Shown piece after piece: positions 1 to 10,546 of a stretch of 64,000 nucleotides of DNA. Each line of letters opens with the position of its first letter. Positions within the stretch are counted from its first letter, which is position 1. The notes beneath the pieces were generated by a model. That model worked only from the letters and a program-made list of their open reading frames with translations. It made no database searches and was not told the DNA's origin. The position numbers and the translations under genes are program-made. Origin of the DNA: Atkinsonella hypoxylon (taxonomy: Eukaryota; Ascomycota; Sordariomycetes; Hypocreales; Clavicipitaceae); NCBI GenBank assembly GCA_000729835.1, contig JFHB01000004.1, positions 1 to 64,000 of the forward strand, read 5' to 3'.

Positions 1-481
1 GCGCCGCTAGGGACCTTAACTATGACTTTTCCAGAGACTGTAGTTGTCATTGCTTCTGAGCCGGTCCATGCCTCGGTTGTCGTTAGAGCGCCAGATGCTC
101 CTGCTGTTAAAGAGCCGCTTGGGACCAAAGAGCCGCTTGGGACCTTAACTATGACTTTTCCAGAGACCGTAGTTGTTGCTGCTTCTGACCCAGTCCACGG
201 CACTGTAGTTGACGACACAGGGGAGATGATGCATACGCTTGTTGTACTACAAATAAACAATCGGCTGTTAGTTGTCTGGACATCCAGCTTTCTTTCTTAA
301 GTGCGAGAGCAATGACATACCGAGTAAGACTGGTAACACCCATTGAACCAGAGCAGGTAAACTCAACGGGTTGAACTTGCACTACCGCTGCTGAAGATAG
401 GCAGGCAACATCTTGAGCTAGCGCGGCATGAACTTGACAGGTGAACTTGGCAAGAACACCAAGTACTGTGATCTTGTGCAT
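1..481 (-). CDS. Thr/Ser-rich repeat protein, adhesin-like, 5' part only (gene runs off the left edge)
   Basis: Two exons are visible on the minus strand. Exon 1 (481..321) starts with ATG and encodes a signal-peptide-like N terminus (MHKITVLGVLAKF..., followed by HAALA) and then a Cys-containing stretch. A canonical intron follows (donor GTATGT at 320, branch CTAAC, acceptor TAG ending at 247). The frame is kept into exon 2 (246..1), which is still open at the window edge. Exon 2 encodes Thr/Ser-rich repeats with the core WTGSEA-TTTVSGKVIVKVPSG, present twice. Such Trp-Thr-Gly plus poly-Thr units are typical of fungal flocculin or cell-wall adhesin stalks, which are heavily O-glycosylated; that family link is inference. 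The C terminus, where a GPI signal would be expected, is outside the window. The open plus-strand frame over the same bases has no comparable composition and is treated as a shadow. Confidence 0.55.
11..205. repeat. 129-bp tandem repeat inside the adhesin-like exon, with a nested 18-bp duplication
   Basis: The sequence beginning at 11 (ggaccttaactatgactttt) recurs at 140, a 129-bp period, or 43 codons. It continues similar for about 65 bases. An 18-bp direct duplication sits at 109-126 and 127-144. Both periods are multiples of three, as expected for repeats kept in frame within a coding exon. Confidence 0.8.
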
Positions 482-2209
482 TCTCAGTGACAATGTATGA
501 GATCGGCTCATTGTCTTTAGTTGATTTTGGCCCTCTTCGAATATGGAATGAACACAAATCAAGACCGTTCTCTACAACTACAATTTGCGCGTAGCTTCAA
601 TAGCTCTTATCTATTAAATACATCTGTGTCAGTGCGACACAAGGGCGGCTACTGCTTGTATTTATCGTCAGCAGTGTCGTCAGCAGTGTCGTCAGCATTA
701 GACTTCAGCGGGCAAGCTAAATTATCATCCTTAATCCCGACTGGCGCCCGAATCTTGTTCCCCAAATGTGCGTCGCCCTTAGATACGGGCCGCCGCAACT
801 CTGTAGTCATTCAGGGTCCTACCCAAGGGAAAAGCTAATTCAGCCTCCGGAGGATCTATTTGGTGGATATAATGCGCGGCAGGAATATGTTGTACCCCAT
901 AACGCTAGCTCGGACAAATGCCCATGCTTGTATTTTCGACACAGTGAAAGTTTGCCTCACTGGAGGTATTCGCATCATCATTGGCTGGCAAGTCGATGGA
1001 TGTGTGGCGTCATGACTGTCAAAGGGATACGAGCCATTAGTGTCCCGCGGTTACAAACTTTATGGCGGACAACAGGCTCGCAACACTCCCTTGGCAAGTA
1101 GGCGTAGGTAGAACTGAATTATGACAGTGAGTACGTATGCGACTCGAAAGATTGAAGCTCGGGGTGCAGCAATGCGGCGATCGTTCGGAAAAGAAGACGA
1201 TTTCTTTGTGGAGGTCTTCGTAAAGAGATACTAGGATACAAGCAGTGGGTTCGCGATACTACTGGATGAACCATTGAATGGTGACTTCCATGAGCTTGCG
1301 AAGAGACCATCAAAGCCGTTGATGTGTGTGTATGTGGGTGGACATTCTTCATTCGTTTCGTTGGTGGCCGGCTGGGCCATCCGCTTCCGAAACGATTCTG
1401 GAAGGAAGCGGCCATGCCGGTTGCGAACTGACTCGTTTGGTATCAACCGGATACCCTGATGTCAGCAATTAAACGGCATCCTAGGCGCAAGCAACGCTCC
1501 GGCTAATGTGACTGAGGCTTTAAAATTTGCATCCCTTGTGGCGGCACATCTGGCACTTTTACGCGCCACCCCGATCCTGGACACACGTTTCGAGTGCCAG
1601 GTGGGCCCAGCTGCGGTCGGTCGGGCGGGGGCCAGGCACAGCCACGTGTAACTTGCAAGGGGGTGTTGAAGGTCGGATTGTATTGACCCCACGTGACTAA
1701 ATATCCTGATCCCCATAGGCAAAAGGTAATTTCATAGATGGTTAAAACAAGGGAGGGCATGGAACACCAACAAGTTTCTTCATATCCGTCACTCCATCCT
1801 GATACCTCGAGTCACCCGCATCCCTTGTTGCAATTTTATATCGGCCTAGGCCTTATTCACGCCAGACCTCTCTTGAAGTCCATTCAAGCTGAAATACAAC
1901 TGCTAGGATTGAGGAAATCGTTTTGGGAGAGAGCTGGCGGTTCTCATGTCCATATTGGGGATAGCATTATCAATACATGTCATCACAATCTTATCATCTT
2001 ATATCATCCAACTAGGATCTCTTCTCGCGTGCCCAGTGTAGCAGGTAAATGAACCACTTCAGCACAGCTTGACGCCGACCACGGAGTTCACATTCCTGCA
2101 CTTCCACCCCCACCTCGTGTTAGATGGCGTGATATGCTAGTCTATCGCTAAAAGAATATGATGTCTAATCTCTCCTCCATATTCCGAGTCAACTCCACTT
2201 CATCCCTTT
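482..2209. other. Intergenic stretch without recognisable genes
   Basis: Only short overlapping open frames occur on both strands. None has a recognisable domain or credible exon structure. It should contain the promoter of the leftward adhesin-like gene and the 3' flank of the tyrosyl-tRNA synthetase gene. Confidence 0.5.
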
Positions 2210-3675
2210 TCACACGCTCAACTTTTCAACTCCAGTAGCGGCTCCGTCGACTTTGGCATCATCTGGCTTCCCTGGGCCAGCATCACCTGCAGGCTTGCCA
2301 CCACCAGGGTAGCGTGAGCCTTTGTCCTTGACCTTCTTCTCCTTCTTGGGCGGTGGGGGGTAAGCCCTAAGAGCAACTTCTTGCCAGTCCTTTGAAGCCT
2401 GGTAGGCAGTCCGGATAGGGGCGAGAAGCTCGTTGAGAGTCTTGGCCACGGCGGGCTTCAATAATTGCGGGGTGAGCTATATATAACCGTGTCAGCATTT
2501 CACTAATTCTTCGGCCCGACAAAAAAAAGCCCTTTCTTTTCTGTTTGGCTCAGAACCATGTCTTACCTTATCGTTCCTGTAATCTTCATGCATTTGGGCA
2601 ATGTTTTCGTAAATCAAGGGCTCCAGTCCATCGCGTTCACGCTCAACCTTGAATTCTCTCTTTCCACCTTTCAGGCCAGATGCTGGGAGCAAGACAAATT
2701 CGACAAAAGCTAGGACGCCATTTTCTTCAACGACCTGGGGAGCAGCGACGGCCTTCTTGATCTTCTTGGCGACGACTTCGGGGGCATCGAGCAAGTCGAT
2801 TTTGCTATCTATGATATTTTATCAGAAGAGTCCACTGGAATTGATTTCAACGATTTACCTTGGTCACTGGAGCTCATTTTGCCACCCTGCAGACCTGGAA
2901 CCATGGGGTTCAGCAAGTGTGCTCGCTGCGCTGAATTAGCATCTGTGTATTCCCACGGTGCGTAGTTGGGGACCCAAAAAAAAAAAAGCATACCTCCCTG
3001 TATCCAATCTTGGGAAGCCATTCCTTGGCAGCTGTGAAGAGTTTTCTTTGATCAAGACCACCAAACTGCGCATCCACGTCCAGATACTGCTCATCAAGCA
3101 CCTGCAGGATGGGGTAGAGCAGACCACTCAATGGCGCATTGTCCGTCTGCTTGACGACTTCAGCGCCAGCCCTCTTGGCATCGTGTTCTGATACCAGGGA
3201 CGTCAACTTGTAGATATCCATTATGTACTCGGGGTTCTTCTGGTAAGAGCTTCCCTGAACAAATCGTAACTTCTCGGTGGACACGCCGACGGCCTCGAGG
3301 ATTGCGGTGATGACGTAGCGGTAGAAGTGAACGCGTTGCTCGACGAGCTCGATCGGGGCTTTTAAGTTGTCGAGAAAACCATGGATGTCGGCAAGCAGGA
3401 TGGTAACATCGCAACCGGCAGCGAGGAATTGGGCGACCTTGATGGCGGGCACGAAGTAGCCGCAATGAGGTCGTCCAGTGGTGGCAGTACCTGGTCAGGG
3501 AGTTGAGTGCCAACTCGCAGTGGACGATTCAGTACATGTTTGTGCAAGACATACCCCAGTAAATCTTCGGACTTCTACCCTCGGCGAGAATGCTTTCGAT
3601 AATCTCGGGGTTCAAAACCTCTGCGAGATTCTCGCGGACGAGGGCAAACCTCTCGGAAGCGTCAACGGCCGTCAT
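2210..3675 (-). CDS. Cytosolic tyrosyl-tRNA synthetase
   Basis: Charges tRNA-Tyr with tyrosine in the cytosol (class I aminoacyl-tRNA synthetase). I reconstruct five exons: 3675..3555, 3490..2994, 2925..2859, 2808..2567 and 2476..2210. All junctions are GT-AG, giving 397 residues, close to yeast Tys1. The start ATG sits in a strong CCACC context. Exon 1 begins TAVDASERFALVRENLAEVLN. The exon 1-2 junction makes GTATTGRPHCGY, the eukaryotic form of the HIGH motif. Further on are DVTILLADIHGFLDN and the KMSKS equivalent GGKMSSSDQ at the exon 3-4 junction. The C-terminal exon encodes the tRNA-binding helical end plus a Lys/Gly/Pro-rich tail (PPPPKKEKKVKDKG) and lacks the EMAPII-like domain of animal enzymes. 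No lesions were seen. The equivalent yeast gene is TYS1. Confidence 0.95.
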
Positions 3676-4560
3676 GGTGGCCGGTTTCCGCGCAAGTGTC
3701 GAGATGTCCTGTATATGTATGGTACGAAGGGACCTCTTTGTAATCAAGGCGACATTTATGCGACAATCTCGTGGTAAAAGTCTTGACTCACACAGATTTG
3801 AAATTCGCTGAGTCAGATATGCAAGGGTCGTCGCCGTACTGTTGTATGGCGGGGCAGGCAGACAGTTGATTAAGGCTGCCTTGCCTGCCTGCACAAGCTC
3901 ACCGAGGGACGACACACGGAAGACTTAGATCTCATTCGCAGACACATGTCCGCGTGGGGAATATGCCCTGATATTACGGAATAATAGACGACCATTCCAT
4001 GGACGGCGACTACTGTTACCATGCCACGTATTTGCAGTATTGCACGTAGTGACTCCGTACATGTATGTATAGGATCCTACTCATGGGTAGGTTGTGCAAT
4101 CTGTGATTGGCTGTAGAGATCGAACACCATGCGGGCGGAAGAATAAAAAAAAAAGCCGGTCGTTACTTAAAGTGCGTCAAAGTATGAGGTAATTCCATAA
4201 ATTCGACGGTAGCATTACAAAGTCGACGTTGATGTCTGGTTTTTGTACGGAGTATTCCGACGTTAAACGATCCTCGCACTTTGATTTCAAATAGCCTCCA
4301 TCCCCCTCTCATCAATAGTTCCAGCCTGTTTTGACACGACTTGAACGAACGCAGGATCCTGTTTGCCGTGAGAGTGCTCATCTTGAGTCACCGAGTGACC
4401 ACCACACGACAGATTCGCGTTCGTATTCGGATTCATTGCTTCCCTAGCCACGATCGGGACCACTGCACCACTGCACCACTGCATCATTGCATCATTGCAT
4501 CGCCCACCATCACAACCCGCCTTCCGCTAACTTGCCTGTCTGCGAAAAGCTTCAGGCGGC
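3676..4560. other. Intergenic region between the divergent TyrRS and acyl-CoA synthetase genes
   Basis: Divergent promoter space. It contains short degenerate CACTGCAC/CATCATTG repeats at about 4464-4500 and a TACGGAGTA-type motif near 4247. No gene is recognisable; the open frames across 4163-4560 have no family features. Confidence 0.5.
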
Positions 4561-6772
4561 TTGCTGGCTGCTTCAGCAAGCCTAGCGGCCATAACGGCAT
4601 ATCTGGATGCCAAACTGCATGTCTCAAAGGACTTGCGCCTTCTTTCGCGCGGAAAGAGGGGGGAGCGAAATCTCGTCAGTGCAAGTTCGTGTCTTCGTGC
4701 CTCCATCTATTCATTGACCAGCAAACTCACCTCGGAAACCAGTCAAGGCAAAGAAAGCGTCCGGGTACTTTTTATTCGAAGAATCGGCACAAAGACATCC
4801 GAATGCGCAGTGCATATGGTCTCGTCAAGGAGAATACACATGGGCCCAGGCGTACGAGCGCGTTGGTCAGTACGGCCACTTCTTCCAAGACCTGGGCATT
4901 GAGCCTTTGCAGTATGTCGGTGTGTACATGTATAATTCGCCCGACTTCCTGTTCATATGACTGGGCTTGCTTTCCATCGGCGCTGCACCGGCATTGATCA
5001 ACTACAACCTTGCATCCAGAGCTCTAGCACATTGCGCCAAGATATCTGGAACCAAACTTCTGCTATACGATTCCGCATCGGATTGCGTTGCTCGGATCGA
5101 TGGATGTGAAGAGGAGCTTCGTGCACTTGGCATCACCCTGATGATGCTGGATGCAGGCTTGAAGAAGAATTTGGAAAAGTATCCTTCTCATAGACCGAGT
5201 ATGACTTGCTTCGATAATCCCTCCACACCCCCTTCGCTAGCTTTGCTGTACACCAGGTATGTGTTTTGCGTCATCGAAGTGGCGAAAAGAACGGCATAAG
5301 CTCATACGCGGATCGCTTTGTAGTGGCACGACTGGTCTACCAAAGGCAGTACCAAAGAGCTTACAGAAAGCTTATGCGAAAGCCTCTACAATGCCCAAAA
5401 CTTTCGGACAGCGACCTGGACCTAGGGGAGATATATCGTACTACTGCGTACCGCTATATTATGGCACCGGAGGCTTCGGCGCTATTTACGACCTGATGAG
5501 CGGCGTGTCCGTCGCGGTAGTCCCCAAGTTTTCGCTTTCTAGATTCTGGCAAGACTGCATCGACAGCAAAGCAACTATATTTGTTTATGGTGAGTGATAA
5601 TACACTGCCAAGATCAGGAACGTGCATGAATTAGTCGATGCTGAAGCGTGAGGAATAGTTGGAGAACTTGTGCGATACTTGCTATCAGCACCCCCATCAC
5701 CGAATGATAGGGAACATCAAATACGACTTGCTTGGGGTAATGGCTTGAGCCCTGAGCTATGGTCCAGGTTCCAGGTATTGCAGATCACCTCCAACGCCTT
5801 CAATTAAAGAGCAGATGGTCTAACAGTTCTGGAAACTTTGACAGGAACGTTTCGGTATCTCCGAGATCGGCGAATTTTATGCGAGCACAGAGGACGCCAT
5901 ATACCTTTCCAACTATCACAGGAGCGGGTTTGGCTTGGGGTCAGTTGGACATCATGGGTGGTTGCTTCGACGGCTGTCTCATGACACATACGTTCCAGTA
6001 GCAATCGACCCTGACACAGGACACGTCTGGAGATCACCTGAAACGGGATTTGCTAAGAGGCTACCGTACGAGCAAGGGGGAGAGATTCTCGTCCAGCTGC
6101 CGTCTCGTCAGGCATGGGCAGGTTACTACGGCTCCGAGGAAGCGACCAAGAAGACACTATTAGAGGATGTTTTTAAGAAAGGTGACCTATACTATCGAAC
6201 TGGCGATGCTCTTCGTCGAGATGCTAATGGCCATTGGTATTTTTTGGACCGACTAGGTGCGTGCTTAATTGACAGGGACATTGCACCATTATTACGGAAT
6301 GATTGACATTTGTACAGGCGACACCTACCGTTGGAAAGGAGAAAATGTGTCGACGACGGAAGTTACGCAGGTTCTCGGTACGCATCCCTCCATTGCAGAA
6401 GCTAATGTTTACGGAGTCAAGGTTCCTTCGCATGGCGGCCGGGCTGGCTGTGCAGCGATCGTCTTGAACAGCGGCAATGCAGACAGCTTCGACTGGGCAA
6501 ACCTGGTAGCCCTTCTCAGAAAAGAGCTGCCCCCTTACGCGGTGCCGATTTTCATGCGAGTCCGCGAAGGAGTGGGTGGCATGAGCACGGATAATTACAA
6601 GCACAACAAAGTCGATTCGCGGAATGAAGGAGTTGATCCTCATGTTCTGGGCACCAAGGTTGTCAATGGCAAGGGCGATAAGCTCTACTGGCTACCGGCT
6701 GGTTCATCCAAGTACATTTCCTTTACGAAGGGCGATTGGGACAAGTTGACACAGTTGCGAGCGCGAATCTGA
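4561..6772 (+). pseudogene. FAT1-like very-long-chain acyl-CoA synthetase/fatty acid transporter, disrupted
   Basis: The reading frame matches the fungal FATP/Fat1 family (AMP-dependent activation of very-long-chain fatty acids). Visible motifs are AYLDAKLHVSKDL near the N terminus, YTWAQAYERVGQYG, YNSPDFLF, LSIGAAPALINYNLAS, the AMP-binding SGTTGLPKA formed across an intron, GEFYASTED, YRTGDALRRDANG and DTYRWKGENVSTTEV. Introns at 5257-5323, 5590-5658, 5775-5844 and 6257-6317 keep the frame; an intron at about 4679-4742 is probable. Two lesions are seen. A TGA at 4958-4960 interrupts FLFI-LGLLS where the family has Trp (TGG to TGA). No ATG lies in frame ahead of the N-terminal exon, since an in-frame TAA sits at 4528-4530. 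Everything downstream remains open to a natural stop, so inactivation looks recent. A base error in the assembly or an unusual upstream exon could explain part of this. Confidence 0.8.
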
Positions 6773-6839
6773 TCTCGGGCCTACCGTTCTGGCGCAGCGA
6801 CTTCCTGGATAGGACTTCTTTCCCCGTATGGACATTGCA

Positions 6840-6874
6840 CACCCACACACCCACACCCACACACACACACACAG
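6840..6874. repeat. (CA)n/(CCACAC)n microsatellite
   Basis: Simple CA-rich repeat just downstream of the acyl-CoA synthetase stop codon. Confidence 0.85.
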
Positions 6875-6929
6875 ACCAAGGTGGACGGACCCCTGGCTTA
6901 AATGTACATGACCTGACAAGACCGGGACC

Positions 6930-7290
6930 TCCTCATCATGTTTCATGTTACATGTCCCGCTTCAGCTGCGGCTCAAGCAGGCACTTTGTTAATTGATTGT
7001 TCTTTTATATCGTGAAACCAACGAGCAGCAGCAACATATAGAGCTATTGTTAACAGGTAGGTATCTTACAAGTAAAATACAGACACCCTAAAGAGAGTAA
7101 ATATATATATAGATATATTTCCCTAGCAGTTATTGACTTCAGAACTACTCTAACAATTAACACGAACTACCTTAGGAATAAGTCCCTCTCTACGCTTTCA
7201 GCCAACCAGTTGGACTCCCTTCATCGTATGATTATGTCCCGCGCGGTTCTGCTGTACCAACCTCGCTCCTTGAATCCCGCTTCGCTAATA
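6930..7290. repeat. Repeat X, diverged direct duplicate of 9820-10140
   Basis: Shared blocks occur in the same order as at 9820-10140: CAGCTGCGGCT...GCAGGCACT, AGCTATTGT-AACAGGT, ATATTTCCCTAGCAGT, CTACTCTAA-AATTAAC, and TCTGCTGTA...CTCGCTC...AATCCCGC. Divergence is mainly substitutions and small indels. In the second copy the distal end overlaps the 3' end of a possible small gene (10064..10546), so this copy may carry a relic of that gene. Confidence 0.7.
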
Positions 7291-7501
7291 AGCTGCATTG
7301 GATTCTAGAGCTACCAGGGGCAAATTCTGGGGTTCAAGGAGAAATACCCTTGTGCTTTTTTATAATTATTATTTGCATAAAACGCACGTTATCGCAGTCA
7401 CGACAATATGATTCCGCTAAAAAGGGCCTTCCAAGTCATAAGCTTCAGGGAAAGAGTATATATTGATTCTCTACGTCTGTCTACGTTATGATAGCCAGTC
7501 A

Positions 7502-7770
7502 TTAGAATATCAAATGTGACCTCCCCAGAGCAAACAAAACGTTTTCCCATAATGAAGTAGGCTGGTTAGAATAAGGTTCTCCCCCTGTACCAAACTCCAT
7601 TCTCGATATCATTGTAGGAGCCTTGGTGGCATTAGGCTCCTTAACCTAACCGCATTCTCTTATTAGAACAGATTCAAGATAACTTAGATAAGTTTAGTAC
7701 AGTAACATACCGGAAGTGCAAGAGCAGTACTCCCGAGTGCAATAGGGTAGACAGCGATAGCGAGCTTCAT
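7502..7770 (-). CDS. Small secreted protein, paralogue A (67 residues)
   Basis: Exon 1 (7770..7711) is 20 codons encoding a clean signal peptide (MKLAIAVYPIALGSTALA, then LP). The intron 7710..7646 has donor GTATGT, branch CTAAT and acceptor GGTTAG, with phase 0. Exon 2 (7645..7502) is 47 codons and a TAA: it starts VKEPNATKAPTMIS and ends GRSHLIF. It has no cysteine and matches no family I know. Exon 1 and the intron are nearly identical to paralogues B (9159..9457) and C (11564..11964), while exon 2 is unrelated to theirs. A TATA-containing block at 7925-7950 is also shared. Expression is unproven, and the encoding region is AT-rich and repeat-rich. The conserved splice signals and open frame argue for a real or very recently active gene. 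Confidence 0.55.
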
Positions 7771-9158
7771 CTTGGTTACTTTTTTTTTTTTTTTTTTTTT
7801 CAAAAAAAAAAAAATTTGAATGTTAGTCTTAAGAGAGATTGTACTAAATAAAAAGTTGCGATTGAAAAGTTATTTCAAGACAATAGCAAAGAGAGAAAAC
7901 TTGATGCATTCCGTCTACTTTAGGTGGTGTTCCCGAACCTTCTTATACCTCAAGCATTTCAGAGTTTTTTTTTTTTTTTTCACGAGTAGCTCTAATCGGC
8001 GCTATAAAAGAACAAAAAAACGCTGTTTTCCCCCGCTTTCTTCCGGACCCACAATTATGAGGGAGCACAGTAAATCTTAGGTCGAGACCATGTGTGCGTT
8101 AGTCTAGAGCGGGTCCAGAACGGGTGTATCTTTCGGCTAGAATAGCAGGTAGCAAAGAGTTTTAGTATATGCTCAGCATATACTACTAATGTATATACAC
8201 TAATATCTAGCGGTTGAACCCCCTTGTAACTATACCGTGCGACACCACTATATATAATTTATATGGGGAAGTCTAGCAACCGTAATAGCTATTCAGTACT
8301 CCGTAAATTTACGTACAAGGCCTAGAGCAATTAGTTGCGCTATTCAAAATATACATTATTAAAGAAAACAGTAGAAATTAAGTTTTTACGTAAATTAGCT
8401 GTATTTTATACTATAGGGTGTAGAAATTAACCTATCTAGCTAGATTAAGTTAGGTGCGGAAGGTTGGGGGGGAATGCATACTGGTGGTAGGAGGGGAGCG
8501 AGCTAGGCTTACCCGTGCACAGGCCGGGGATTCACCGGTTGCTCCATAAGGGAACCTGGGCTGCAGGACGGCTGACTAAGGCTTCGTTAGGGAGAGGACC
8601 CACCCTCCTGGCATCTAGTAAGGGGGTTATACTTTGCTATCACGTTCTTTCGGGCAATACACAAGGTTCTATGAGTGTTACGGTACGGAATATATTTAGT
8701 GTAAATAATAGGTAGGAAGCCTACTAATTGATGTGTTGTAATATGTGTGTAATGTTGTTGATTGATTTGATTGATGTGTTCTCTCCATGTGCAGACTATC
8801 TATTATAAAAGTGGTTATATGGGGCAGTAGTGCCACGTGACCCCACGTTATATGCCCGCTATAGTGTATGTAACCCCACTTACACTGGAAGGGGCTTGTT
8901 CCGAGCGAGCAACAAGTCATAACGCGGGGCAGCGCGAGTCATGATGTAATTGACACCGCGTCACTTTTTGTTGCATTTTCTCTATAGATGAATGGGAAAA
9001 TCCCGCCTGTTCTCTTTTTGTATCTAGATTAAGTCAGGCCAATCGCAGGTCTTGTATATAACTCAATGCACCACTTGATTATATATACCCAATTGGGGTT
9101 GTTCCAATGCCGGAATTTTTTCGTTCCATACCCTCCCTGCCCTTCGGTTGAACCCCCT
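7771..9158. other. AT-rich, repeat-rich spacer between paralogues A and B
   Basis: Contains a poly-T/poly-A pair at about 7780-7813 that could fold as a hairpin, and the promoter of paralogue A. A block at 8211-8243 (CGGTTGAACCCCCTTG...ATACCGTGCGACA) recurs at 9145-9177 in the 3' flank of paralogue B. A possible solo-LTR-like stretch is discussed among the rejected items. No gene was recognised. The long AT-rich runs fit degraded repeats, perhaps affected by repeat-induced point mutation. Confidence 0.5.
7925..7950 (-). promoter_or_regulatory. Shared core promoter of paralogue A (TATA box)
   Basis: Read on the minus strand: GGTATAAGAAGG followed by TTCGGGAA and ACCACC. The same arrangement (TATAAG-AGG, then TAGGGAAG) occurs upstream of paralogues B (9547-9572) and C (11409-11430). 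It lies about 175 bases upstream of the ATG. Confidence 0.5.
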
Positions 9159-9457
9159 TTATATACCGTGCGACAGCAATTCATCCTCTTCTTGATCATC
9201 GAAGTAAAGCGCAGCACATTCGTCCGACAGTTTCAGCTCATAAACTTTCTTATTAGGATACTTCTCCTTCTGCTTCGATAATTCTTGAGACACGCAGTCA
9301 TATGATGTCAATTTAGACTTGGGCTCCCCAGGCTAACCGCATTCTCTTGTTAGAACAGATCTAAGATGAGTTGGATAAGACTAGTACACTAACATACCGG
9401 AAATGCAAGAGCAGTACGCCCGAGTGTAATAGCGTAGACAGCGATAGCGAGCTTCAT
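9159..9457 (-). CDS. Small secreted protein, paralogue B (77 residues, 2 Cys)
   Basis: Exon 1 (9457..9398) encodes the family signal peptide (MKLAIAVYAITLGRTALA, then FP). The phase-0 intron 9397..9333 is nearly identical to those of paralogues A and C. Exon 2 (9332..9159) is 57 codons and a TAA. It begins PGEPKSKLTSYDC, has a Lys-rich middle (SKQKEKYPNKK), and ends acidic with FDDQEEDELLSHGI. Its two cysteines (in YDCVS and DECAA) could form one disulfide. No known domain is recognised. It is highly charged, small and secreted, which is compatible with an effector-like or defence-like peptide; that role is inference. The TATA box lies about 110 bases upstream of the ATG. Confidence 0.6.
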
Positions 9458-9546
9458 CTTGTGGCTTTTGTTAACGATTAACGATCAAAGTTAGTCGTAA
9501 GAGAAGACAGAAAATTTTATGCATTTCTTCTACCTCGAGTGGTGGT

Positions 9547-9572
9547 CTTCCCTAACCCTCTTATATAGCTAA
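9547..9572 (-). promoter_or_regulatory. Shared core promoter of paralogue B (TATA box)
   Basis: Read on the minus strand: GCTATATAAGAGGG followed by TTAGGGAAG and ACCACC, the same block as ahead of paralogues A and C. Further downstream the A and B leaders also share GTAGA...ATGCAT. Confidence 0.55.
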
Positions 9573-9819
9573 AGCACAATAGAGTTTCTTTTCACCGCTC
9601 AGGATATACTTTCTGCCACATTCTGGTCATGCATAAAGAGTTGTACGATTAGGCAGACATAATGCGGTTTTTTTTTTTTTTAATTTCGTTTCTTCGCATC
9701 CCTTCGGTAGCGAGGCGAGCGGAGGGCTTAGAGGCGGACAGGCCGATCCCTGATCCCTGACCTCTACACGGCCTGGGAAGGCCAGGATTAAACTGCGAGG
9801 TTGTGGCTTTCAAGTCATC

Positions 9820-10140
9820 CGGGTTTTCATGTTCATCTCCCGCTCTCAGCTGCGGCTTATGCAGGCACTCTCGCTATTTACCTGTTTTATTCTATCATGA
9901 AAGCAGTATATAGTGGCAACATGCTAAGCTATTGTAAACAGGTCACTTTACCCCCAAAAGAGATCAAGTTTTACATGGACTTGAAACGTAAGATATTTCC
10001 CTAGCAGTAATAATATTTGTAGCTACTCTAATAATTAACGTTATACCCTCTTTAGGCTCTCAGTCAGAACCAACGTGACCTGCGTGGCTCTGCTGTAGCA
10101 TCTCGCTCGCTCTTTAATCCCGCGCCGTCTTCCCCGTCTG
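9820..10140. repeat. Repeat X', second copy of repeat X
   Basis: Same ordered blocks as 6930-7290 and the same orientation. Its right part overlaps the 3' end of the possible small gene at 10064..10546. Relative to the secreted-protein genes it lies on the promoter side of paralogue B, whereas X lies on the 3' side of paralogue A, so the arrangement is not a simple tandem duplication. Confidence 0.7.
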
Positions 10141-10546
10141 CTGAAATGTCGACTCTATACCATCTGACGATTCTAGATTCTAATTTGCGAAAACTGGAAC
10201 CGGCAGACAATGGCTTCAGAAGGCTGCTGGAGGACAAACTGGGAGATGAATAAGTGGACAAGTTGGTTGGCCCGAAATGCGTAGCAAACCACTGGTATCA
10301 GTTGCGCTCAGTTAAAGAGCCGAGTAGCGTAAGCATACATTGAAGTGAGTGCGAAAAAATGATTACATCTCGCATGAATTTCCAGTAGCGAGGACAGAAA
10401 ATACTGCTTACATTACGGACAAAGTCATATACTTTGTACAAAAGCTGAGAACGGTAGATTGAATAAGCCGCGAAACCCTGAATACTTGGCGAAATCCAGA
10501 GTACAAATTCCTCGACGCTCGGTTTAATTGCTCCTATATTTAACAT
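10064..10546 (-). CDS. Possible two-exon gene of unknown function (120 residues)
   Basis: Exon 1 (10546..10412) opens with ATG and encodes an aromatic-rich segment (KPSVEEFVLWISPSIQGF, then YSIYRSQLLYKVYDFVRN). A GT-AG intron 10411..10292 (GTAAGC...ACCAG) keeps phase 0 into exon 2 (10291..10064), which encodes WFATHFGPTNLSTYSS, a Ser-rich run and a basic end. I do not recognise the family. The composition of exon 1 looks like real protein, but it may be a surviving fragment of a larger gene, since upstream exons are not evident and the 3' end lies inside a duplicated block. Confidence 0.3.

Noticed and set aside
22..300. Plus-strand open frame over the left-edge repeats
   Set aside because: It is open only because the repeat units are multiples of three. 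The minus strand has a signal peptide, canonical intron and Thr-rich adhesin-like composition.
8734..8914. Possible solo LTR with TGTTG...CAACA ends
   Set aside because: The terminal pentamers fit a Copia-like LTR, but there is no clear target-site duplication, second copy, primer-binding site or coding remnant in the window.
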